Positions 54,790 through 64,000 of a stretch of DNA of 64,000 nt are shown here, piece by piece. The stretch is taken from NCBI GenBank assembly GCA_028752905.1, contig JAQNBH010000007.1:15863233-15927232 (forward strand), read 5' to 3'. Source of the stretch: Cladorhizidae sp. MBARI D1340-BT2 (lineage: Eukaryota > Porifera > Demospongiae > Poecilosclerida > Cladorhizidae). Each line of letters opens with the position of its first letter. Position 1 is the stretch's first letter. A program made the position numbers and the translations under genes. The notes beneath the pieces were generated by a model. It saw nothing but the letters and a program-made list of their open reading frames with translations. It did no database searches and was not told the DNA's origin.

Positions 54790-55530
54790 GATAAACAACG
54801 AGGTTGGATCAGTGCGCAAGTGGAAGGGGAAAGTGAAGGTGAGAAATGAGAAGGACTGGGAGGAGGAAGTAGACGGGAAAAGTACGCTGAATTATTATAA
54901 ATTGGCAAAGAATGTTGCAGGGATGGAGAGGTATGTGAGGTCCATGCATGGTCAGGAAGGTGTGCGGCTGCAATTTCGACTGAGGACTGCATCAGCTGGG
55001 TTGTTAGAGGATAAGAAGAGATGTGGGATAGTTAGGGATGAGAGGTGTATAATGTGTGATAGTGGAGCAGGGGAGGATGTGGAACATTTCTTGGTGACAT
55101 GCGGGGAATTTGAGAGGCATCGGCTGGTTCTGATAGATGAGGTACGCAGAATTGCAGGGGCAAGACAGTGGCTGGATGAATTAAGAAGAGTGAGAGTAAG
55201 GATGGAAAGGTGGCATTGCTTTTGGGGAAAGATGTGGAGGGAGTAAGTGATGCAGTGATGGAGGAGGTGGGTGAGTGTGTTATGTATTGGGTAGAGAAGT
55301 GGTGGCAGAGGAGAAAGGAATTGTTGTATGGTCAGCTGAGGAATGATCTTTGGTCCACTCCTGTCCCCCCCTTCCTGAGCAGCGGGACACTCGTAACTTA
55401 ATATTGTGGATAATTTTATTAATTAAGTACTGTTGACTTCTTTTTAAAATATAGATTGTTATTAGGTTAGTTACTAAATAGTTTCACACTGTGCTGTATT
55501 ATATATGTGATGGTCTTAACAGGCTCAGCA
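54790..55530 (+). pseudogene. LINE 3' end, ORF2 C-terminus and 3' tail
   Basis: The frame from 54,812 encodes the zinc-knuckle region with C-x2-C-x8-H-x4-C (CIMCDSGAGEDVEHFLVTC). A frame change at about 55,200 then leads into MEEVGECVMYWVEKWWQRR and a stop at 55,401. The 3' untranslated part (tgatggtcttaacaggctca) matches the minus-strand copy at 2.76-3.9 kb. It is 5' truncated within ORF2. Confidence 0.78.
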
Positions 55531-56760
55531 ATAGCAACATTAAATCATAAATAGTAATAGTCAGCTGACCAGCGTGCGGAAGAAAATGAGAGTTCGGGTA
55601 CCTGGCGCGATCGGATTGCTTCCCAATTATTTTGCCCGCCTTCTTTACTGCCAGCTATCTTGGTCACCAGTGCCTGGACGTCTTTCTAGGCGGGAGGTGG
55701 TTAGCGACTTCGTCAATCTCAGGTGAGTCTAAGCACCTCCAGATACGTGAGCTCATAGCCAGGATGTCTGTGAAAAATTGACCGTTGAGAAAGTTACAAT
55801 GTATCTTGGGACGGTGAGGGCCAGAGATATTGAGGCCAGATTTATTACAACTTACAGGCAGGCATGACTCTGCCTTCTTCGTGGTTAGTGATTAAAGCTA
55901 TTGAGCCTTCATGAACTGAAAAGTTTGGATAGGCAACTGGTTCAGGCCATGGCCAGAGTAAGAAGTGATCTGGAATGGTCATCGAGATTTCTACAATGCG
56001 TGATGGAGTGTGGGAAGATGTGTTCTATTTCTTGATGGTTTCTTGGCTATTTTTTTTAAGGATGAAGAATTGTGGGGGAGGCCGAGTGGTTGATAATGGG
56101 AGAGTGCAAAGATGAAAAGGTGCCTTTACTTTTGGTAGAAGGAGAAAGTAAAAGAGTGTTGGAGGAGATGGATGAGTGCAGTATATTGGTTGGTGAATGG
56201 TGGAAGACATTTTTTTTGAATGGTGGCATTATAGATAGATCTTGGTCCTCTCCTTACAACTGGGCACAGTACATGCACTTTTAATTATTATTATTATTGT
56301 TGTTGTAACATTTCAGATGGATATGCTCTAAACTTGCTGTCTGCATACACAAATACTGAACCAGCATTCAAATATGCAAGATATTTTTTATTACATACAG
56401 TTTCATGATTCTAGTTCCATGCTATATGGTACGTGAAAACAAGTATCATTGGCTTATTAACATGTTGAAGTTGAAGTCTCTTCTGCGTAATTTTTTAAAT
56501 ATATATTTTTTAATAGTGTTCATGCCATTTACAATGCCTTCCAGTTGGTCATCATCCCACACCTCACCTGCCCGACAAATAAAGTCAAGTCATTGTGGCT
56601 GCAATATATGCACATGATTAAAATACAAGAGTGTACGAGTCCTAAACAAGGTAACCAGTAACGAACCGTAACCATGTCTCAGTTGACCATGACTGGCATG
56701 CTAGACTAAAATCAAAATGTTTAGCAGGTAAGCTGTTCTCTTATTCCTCTAGCAGATGTG
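55531..56760. other. Region upstream of CLN3, no recognised gene
   Basis: A frame at 56,072-56,284 (MDECSILVGEWWKTFF) faintly resembles the LINE tail (GECVMYWVEKWW) and may be an older copy. The CLN3 promoter and any 5' untranslated exon should lie here. A candidate acceptor, ctctagcag, ends at 56,755, five bases before the start codon, so an upstream non-coding exon is possible. Confidence 0.4.
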
Positions 56761-59700
56761 ATGGAGGAAAAGGTCAGTGATGAAGATGTTGCACAGGAAC
56801 TGGGAAGTGATGTAAAGGTCTCCTCGATAAACCCAACCACTCCCTCCTCAACTCTCTCCCATACTTCAACTTCTTCTGGAGTGTCCAAGTGGCGCAATAT
56901 AGCCGGGTTTTGGCTGCTGGGACTCTTGAGCAACTATCCCTTTGTCATCATGCTCGCTGCTGCTTTTGATATCATCCATTCCATAGAAGGAGGAGGGGCT
57001 TTAGGGAAGCAAAACTCGACTGATGTAACTACATCGAGCTGTACATTAGTAAGGAATGAGATTTCCAATGTATCAAGCTACCCTCCTAGGGAACTGTGTC
57101 TGCGGCAAGGCACCTCTGTAAGTTGATATACACGATCTGTCCATGCATGTGCTCTGTGTGTGCATGTATGCAAGTGCCTGCATGTAACTGTGTATGTGTG
57201 CATATACATGGTTTATCCAAGGGGTAGGTAGACCTAGAGGGGTTTCTTGTAACTCTTCTTTGTGATAGCTAGCTAATTGACAACCCTAAGTGGGTCTATA
57301 TGCAAACAGGACATCGCTTGAAATAATTTTTATTTTTATTAACCAAATTTTTTAAACAAGTAATTATTTTTTAGGTACACCTGCCTAGCTCAATGTGGGA
57401 AACAGCACTTCTGCTGCATACTAATTTTTAGATTGTGGTTTTATTATGGATGACAATGCAAATAGCTCCTCAATACTGTTGTTCAGGGAGATCTGCTGAG
57501 GAAGGCTGCAGTCAACTACAACCACTCTGAATCCCTTCACCTTTGAAAAGATATATTCTTATAGATATGTTTCTTTTTCTTTGGTTGTAGATATATATAG
57601 CATGAGCCTAACACATTGATTACAAATGCTTACCTCAGTGGAGTCACTTCTAACTCCTGCTTATTATACTTGCATTATATTGGGTATGCTGTATTAGTTT
57701 GACCCACTTTTTAAAACAGGAGATAATAAAACCAAAATCAACCAAAGCTCATAATATATCAGCCAAAACTCACATTGGCAGCTTCTTAACTTCCTAAGGT
57801 TTCAGTCAATATTAGCTCCAAATGATCTACCAGTATGTTCATTGCCTCTTTAGGGCCTATATATAATTAAACTCGGCATGTGTGCGCATGTCAGGCGACC
57901 CTCGCCCTATAAGTATAGAGTCTCTGTGACAGTCAAAAGAAGAGAACATTGCCTTATAAGGACATCTAGGTACCGTAGCTGTAGTGTAAACCACGTGGTT
58001 GAGTAATCTGATTGGACTGTATTGTATGATAGGTAGAGTTGAGTATTGAGATAGTGAGGTGATTGAGAGACTTATAAGCTTTTGAATTGTGTATTGTGTA
58101 AAAGAATGACTCGTGTATAACTTACCATATGACAAGTATGATGTATTGATCATTTTTTTGTGTCTGCACATTTCATGGTTGCCAAAATACATGATTTTAG
58201 CAGACGTCCACAGTGTGCACCTTCAAAGTATTGATCTATGGTTTGAGCAGACAATCCATGGATTGCCTGTTCAAAATATAAATCCTGGATTTGTGTGGGA
58301 AATCTATTGTCTGTCGAAATCAAACAGTCAAGTGTTGGAGTGCTATGATTATTTATCAGGAAGTGTGCTGGTCTCTCTGTGTTTGTTCAGATCTGTACCA
58401 TACAGAGTTTCATGATTTGCAAATTCCTGAATAAATGGCAGCTTATGTCCATTAGGGGATGAGCTTAATAACTTCCCCAAGCATGTCTGCTTTTCCTAGC
58501 ATCTTCCCCAAGTTATCGAAGGGGACTTCTTCCCTTTCTGCTTCACTCCCAGTAGCAGGTCAACTGAAAGTCAAACCTTGTGCACTGTATCAGAATTATG
58601 ATATTGATCATCAACTTGATCTATAATTTATCCCAGTTCTACAAGATTTCTTCTTTGTAATGCACATACTGATTAATTGACCTCTTTGCAAATACACTAT
58701 CTTGAGTTAGTCTGGTAACTTCCCTTGCTAGATGCAAGCCAAAGTCACTACGGATTCCTTGTTGACTGTGATCCTCATTGTTGTTATGGTTCACCTTATC
58801 TCCAGAGGCTGGCTCTCTGGATCATTAGAAGTTCACTGGTAGCCTACTCCTTGTGCCCTATGCACAGCTTGTGTGTTGTGATTAGAAAACAATGCACCTC
58901 TAATTAGATTGTGGTTGTGAGATTAATGCTAGAAAAGATTCCAATTCTATCCCAGCAAATAGAGCACCATTCAGTATTGATGAGAGTCTCAACATTCAAC
59001 ATATTTATGCCAATTGTGAACCAGATATATATAATTTAAAAAGCAGGCTCCTATGACACATGCTATATAGCTAACCTTGAAAGTGCAGAGCTAATTCTCC
59101 GCCAATAGTCAACTTGCTGAGCTTAGCTGAAAAGATGACTTGCAAATTCTTGAGTATGTTAGATTCAGTGGTAACCACATGAATCTGTAGCTGTGCTAAA
59201 TCAGTAAAACTAATGTAGCAACCATAGTGAACAAAAAATGCCAGATTCACTGGACCAAGCCAATTGGCATCTGCCAGATATAACATAGAAGTGTTTCCTC
59301 TGCCCTTTCTCTCTTATGGGGCACCAGGATTGAGTGGGCAACAACTATGACCTTAGGGACATCCACAATTGTTGCTGGGATTCTGCCCTTGTTTGAAGAA
59401 TGAATTTCTCATTACAAAATTAACTAACTGACCACCCAGTTTCTACAAATTAGACTACATAACACATAAACTGGTTTGATTGCATCACCAATAAACTTAT
59501 TTTCTGAGAACCTTTACCCACTGGGCTTTTTTCTGCAATTGTGAAAGAGGTTAGTTGAGTATACGCATTAGGAAAATTATAGTCTTGAACTGTTGTATGC
59601 AAGTTATGCATGGGGGGAAATAGAGATGGCTAGATGCGTATAAATATGATAAATACACAGATGAGATGAATTTAAAAGTTATTCACTGTTAAAAGTTATT

Positions 59701-62700
59701 CACTGTTTTAATATTTAAGTCTGTTGTTTTAATGCCTTAACGAAATATTTGAGGCATGATAGAAGTAGTTTCGTAGCTAATACAGCCAAAATTACTGATT
59801 AGGATGAGTTTCAGCTAGGATGCGTTATTCATCAGGAATAAAGCATCTAAGCAGAAATGTTGAGTGAGTCAACTCCCTTTTTTTTTTCTTTTTTAAGTTT
59901 GCTAATGAATGTGCTGACCTGTAGGTGTCTACTTCAAGGTATCGAGTCATTGAATAGCTCAAAATGTAGCTCTATTTATGTTCCAATTTGGTTGGTAGAT
60001 AGCATGTATGACTCAAGCAATATTGACATTTCGGCTTGATGCTCTAGCTTTCATCAGGAATAAAACATCTAAGCAGAAATGTCGAGTGAGTATGAGTCAA
60101 TTTCAAGTTGAGTATTGGGAAGGTCATTGTGTCTACATTATGCCAACCTAGAGTTCAAAATTCGTAACAAATCATCCATTTACGTAATTTTGCCGAAAAA
60201 CATGCAAAGGATGCAAAGGCAATAAATAAAAACACTTGTAACTTTCATCTGAGACAGGGCTTTGGAGCTGCTACTTGATGACAGCTTCACCCTCTCAGAC
60301 AGTGAGTGAAGTGATGAAGAAGATGCTGGGATGCAGGTATAACTTAGAGATGATGATGTGGATCCTGAGGGCATGGTAAGCCTCTGTTTCTGATGAAATA
60401 TAGTAATTCAGTACATAAGTTTAAAGGTGAGTACAGATGTTGTCAGTCACTGGAAGAATTTTCATAGATTGCTATAGGATATACAATAATAAAAATAGAG
60501 CAAGTTTGATACCTTCAACATTACAGCTACCTAGCTCTAGCTATTATGGTTTTGTGTAGCTACTAAATAATATCATGGATTCTACAATAAAATATGGTAG
60601 CCTTCTGTGACAGGTTCTGCTATATACCAAACTGGTTCAGTTTGCCCGCAACCAGCTTCTTCTCCCTTGTACTCTCCTCCACTACCTTCCTCTCCTCTAA
60701 TCTATTGGTCAAAATTAATATTGAAGTAACAAGTGAAAATCACATTATAAACATAATACTGTAATATTTTTGGTTTAGTTGCTAGGCAACTAAATTTAGC
60801 AAGATGTTGGTCAATTCATAGGCAATCTAGATGTATACGGTTGCTAGGTACTTTTTTCAACTACTGAATCTTGTTTTCTTCATTTTAGCTCTCTCATAGC
60901 TATTATTCTCTTCTTTACAAACAGACAAAAGTGGTAACAATTGTCAGCTCAATATTTCCTGCTGCTTCATCTTTGTATTTAGCCACAGAAGATTTGTGCC
61001 AACAAATAAGGCCCCTCCTACATGAGTTCTGTCAGTAAATAAGTGCAGAAGTCTTACAAACTTTGATCAGCAATCCAGCAAGAAGGATGGCATTTAGGAA
61101 TTCACTAGGATGAGAAGTTTGTTGTCAGGTCAGGCAGTATTGTTGTTGCAACTAGGCTTTTCTTATAAATTATTAACGAGTTACATTTTTCATTTTTGTA
61201 ACAAACATGTTATCAAAATTAAAATTAAACAACATCCTCAAAATAAACAGTCATCTACTAATCTAGACACTGAGCTCCTAGCTGAGTGGCACCTATCTAG
61301 TAATCCTACAATGGTTCTCAGAAGAATTCCCTCGTGGAACAATACTCCAGTCTTCTTTAACATTGTAAATCAAGACCATGCAGGAAGACAAACTGAGTTG
61401 TATTCTTAATCAATTCATTGACTGCCATAAGTGCTTACTGGTGTCAACTTGGACATCGTTCACTTTTAAGATGCTCAACAAGTTGTGCATGCAGATAGAT
61501 CAAAAGATGTTTAGATATGAGAAGGTAAAATGGCATTTAAACTCTTCCCGCCCTTTTGTTGTTGTTTGCCTTTACCATGCAGGTGATCTTGCTGGCAAGT
61601 ATTTTACCAAACCTTGTCATCACACTCACCATCCCTTACTTCATGAACTTCATCCCTTACTGGTATGGTATTACATTTGGTACTAGGGTATGTGTGGTAG
61701 GTAATGTGAGATACGTTTAATGTTCATTGCTGTTGTTGTTTTTTTCCAATTTTCTGCACGTTTGTCTTTAACTCTATTTCTTTTGTGTGCTTTGTGATTT
61801 CATGTTGTTGTTGTTGTTGATGCATCACAGGATACGCGTGCTGGGTATTATAACATTCTCTCTGGCTAGTTTTGTACTGGTTGCTGTATCAACAATAGAG
61901 GCTCTGGTGATACTAGGTGTGGTCTGTGCATCTGTAGCTGCAGGCTCTGGAGAGGTTGTCTTCCTCAGTCTCACGGCACGCTACCACAAATCTACATTAT
62001 CTGCATGGGCATCAGGTTCGGGGGGAGCTGGAGTGGCTGGAGCTCTAATGTATGCAGTGCTCAAGACCTTCTTCAGTCCAATAGTGACATTGCTGGTTCA
62101 GCTATTTGTGCCTGTGCTGATGTTCCTGACATATTTTTTCCTACTGGGTCCTATGGAGAGTAACCACAATGCAAATGGACATGATTCAACAGAGGAACGA
62201 GCATCAATGCAGAATAACTCTGTAGTGATTGACCTACATGTACATAACATAGAGGAAACAGATATAGAGGACAAGAAGCTGGAAGAGATGGCAGAGTTAA
62301 AGATTTCTCAAGATACAGGTGGTACTACCAGGTCTCCAATGCAGAGGTGGTGGAGCCTGTGGAGGAAGAATGATGGTAGTCGGCCATCAGTAAAGGAACG
62401 TAACAAAGTGGGGGCCAAGTTTTGGCTGTCTCATGTCAAGTACATCCCACATCTCTTCAAATATATGATCCCCCTCTTCCTGGTCTACTTTGCAGAGTAT
62501 GCCATCAACCAGGGCTTCTTTGAGCTCCTCTACAATACCAATACACACATAGGTGCCTACTGTCTGGATCAGAAGACACAATATAGGTGGCTCCAGGTGA
62601 TGTATCGGGTTGGAGCGCTGGTATCAAGATCCTCAGTCAGTGTGATCCACATCAAATACTTCTGGATCCTATCTCTGCTACAAGTATATAATATATATGT

Positions 62701-63040
62701 ATGTGTCTACATAGAAATAAAGGCATTGTATCATAATATTAAAAAACTGTGTACGGCTATAGCAACTTTAACATCAGATCGTTTAGAGACTGGTGTAGGT
62801 AAGTGGGATTGAGGCAGGACATCATCCAAATGCAGGCGACTTACATGGCATCTGAGTTTACATAAGGGTTGCTATTTTATATGTTATTTTATAATGCAGC
62901 TGTTGAACTTCGTGTTCTTCTTCATTTCTACAATATTTTTGTTCCTGCCTTCCTTCTGGCTCACCTTCTTCCTCGTCTTCTATGAAGGTCTACTAGGAGG
63001 TGGAGCATATGTCAATGCCTTTTATACCATCACCAAGGAG
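56761..63040 (+). CDS. CLN3: CLN3 (battenin) lysosomal membrane protein, N-terminal 477 residues, continues past the window
   Basis: CLN3 is a multi-pass membrane protein of late endosomes and lysosomes, mutated in human juvenile neuronal ceroid lipofuscinosis. Visible exons: 56761-57117, 61583-61662, 61831-62683 and 62900-63040, all in phase (1,431 nt, 477 codons). The first membrane segment reads NIAGFWLLGLLSNYPFVIML, as in human [20 protein letters not shown]. Exon 2 adds VILLASILPNLVITL. Exon 3 carries SGSGGAGVAGALMY and the signature FLVYFAEYAINQG at about residues 360-373. Exon 4 has YEGLLGGGAYVNAF. The exon 2 donor (CTG|gtatgg) was chosen because it gives the right phase; a downstream donor does not. 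The cytosolic loop between about residues 255 and 345 is longer and more acidic than in human. The C-terminal exon, expected after 63,040, was not found before the edge. The human protein is 438 aa. Confidence 0.92.
57118..61582 (+). other. CLN3 intron 1
   Basis: A 4.5-kb intron from TCT|gtaagt to catgcag|GTG. It contains two copies of the hammerhead-like motif at 59,825-59,875 and 60,025-60,095. Nothing else with clear identity was found. A Ser-rich minus frame at 60,374-60,180 has no recognised domain. Confidence 0.6.
60025..60095. other. Hammerhead-like motif locus 3, inverted pair in CLN3 intron 1
   Basis: The minus strand reads TTTTATTCCTGATGA, then AAGCTAGAGCATCAAGCC, then GAAATGTC. 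The plus strand carries an inverted partner ending GCAGAAATGTCGAGTGAG. A related copy lies at 59,825-59,875 (tcatcaggaataaagcatct, then gcagaaatgttgagtgag). Confidence 0.5.
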
Positions 63041-64000
63041 GTGCGGTCTATAACCATGTCTCTATGTACCTTAACCCCTTAACTACATGTGCATGGTGAA
63101 GGTTAACAGTACTCTCCTAGTAAAAAAAGGCTTCCCTTCATTTACATATGATATTGGTTGCACCCACCTTAAAAAATGCAACAAAAAATATTACTAACTC
63201 AGTTAAAACATTTTTGCAACATTTTACCTCTTCATGCCAAGAATGAGTTTCTCTTCGATAGCCACAAAGAATGTAACTTGACCAGTATTACCAACCACAA
63301 CAAAACAAGAGCTCATATATTGAAATTTAACTCAGGATATTCACTTGCAACAAGTACCATTGTTGGTTAATATATATATATATATTAAGTCAACTGCCAT
63401 GCATCTAGATATTGCTAAAGGCAACAAATTATAACATAAGAACTCTTACGACAAATCTGTTTTATGAAGTCTTTATGGAATTTAATAGTCATCATGCTAT
63501 CCCTAAAGTCATTTAGAGACACAATCAAAAGGCTTGGCTAACATGGCTCCAACTTCTGCTGTTTGTGCTCATGCCAACTTACTCTGTCCACACTCCCTTC
63601 TGAACTTTTAATCACGAAGCATGGGGCAGAGTTCTATGTTATTTAACGCATGCATGCACTCACTCACACCCACACTCACCACACTCGCACACACACACAC
63701 ACTCACTCTCACACACACACGCATACACACACTCACTACTCACTCAACTCACACACACACACTGCCACCATCCATGGAGGTATCTTTAAGGATTGTAGTA
63801 ACACATGCTCAAAGTGGGCTTCTAATATTCCATTGAGTATGTAATAATTGCTCTCAATGTAGTAAGCACTCTGTGATGCTGAGTATGATGATTAGATAAA
63901 TGTAGAAAGTGCAATTAGGTATGATATTATGCTGTTTTCAGTGACATACAAATAGACTAAGTATATTCACCAACATCAAGTACTATAATTATATATGTGG
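63041..64000. other. CLN3 intron 4 (incomplete) with a CA/CT microsatellite
   Basis: A (CA)n/(CTCA)n tract lies at about 63,655-63,765. No further CLN3 exon could be recognised. The frames across the microsatellite are artefacts. Confidence 0.6.

Noticed and set aside
56078..56110. A-box-like ggccgagtggtt
   Set aside because: No B box or stems follow, so a chance match.
61663..61687. Alternative longer CLN3 exon 2 ending at AGG|gtatgt
   Set aside because: It has a good donor, but it puts exon 3 out of frame. The upstream donor CTG|gtatgg gives FIPYW|IRVLG in frame and matches the family length.

Overview
The window is animal nuclear DNA. It is intron-rich and low in coding density, with GT/AG-bounded exons, many minisatellites, long homopolymeric G tracts and remnants of LINEs, Ty3/gypsy elements, hAT transposons and MITEs. 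All four recognised host genes are metazoan. The repeat profile suits a marine invertebrate and I lean towards a sponge, but the sequence alone does not prove that.

Layout. (1) 1-4.3 kb: a 24-bp minisatellite, a broken MADF-domain remnant and a LINE 3' end on the minus strand. (2) 4,305-14,431, plus strand: a six-exon XLF/NHEJ1 gene (354 aa model) of non-homologous end joining. Intron 3 holds two minisatellites and intron 5 a third. (3) 14.4-20.7 kb: intergenic, with a foldback element interrupted by a 5'-truncated LINE, a 40-bp minisatellite, a minus-strand hAT pseudogene and a LINE endonuclease scrap. (4) 20,697-26,297, minus strand: a five-exon DNAJC9 gene (282 aa). (5) 26,364-40,225, plus strand: a four-exon KANSL2-like gene (284 aa), divergent from DNAJC9 with 66 bp between the start codons. 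Its third intron (11.3 kb) holds an apparently intact hAT transposon, several minisatellites and foldback elements. (6) 40.2-56.7 kb: a transposon graveyard of LINE, gypsy and hAT remnants. It also contains a set of phase-compatible minus-strand exons joining a gypsy-type integrase to a heptad-repeat coiled coil. (7) 56,761 to beyond the right edge, plus strand: CLN3 (battenin), four exons visible and the C-terminus missing.

The exon models were made by hand from splice-site phase and protein similarity to remembered human families. In each of the three complete genes the exon lengths sum to an uninterrupted reading frame. XLF acts in DNA break repair, DNAJC9 is a histone H3-H4 co-chaperone, KANSL2 belongs to a histone acetyltransferase complex and CLN3 is a lysosomal membrane protein. 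They share no pathway. Only the DNAJC9/KANSL2 pair shares an obvious regulatory region.

The points most worth following up are: a minisatellite in XLF built from an exon-intron junction, so it carries about 30 decoy 5' splice sites; the hAT insertion that splits a minisatellite and shows its own empty site; the spliced integrase/coiled-coil gene candidate; a hammerhead-like motif in inverted pairs at several loci; and a perfect 30-bp hairpin sitting at a DNAJC9 3' splice site.
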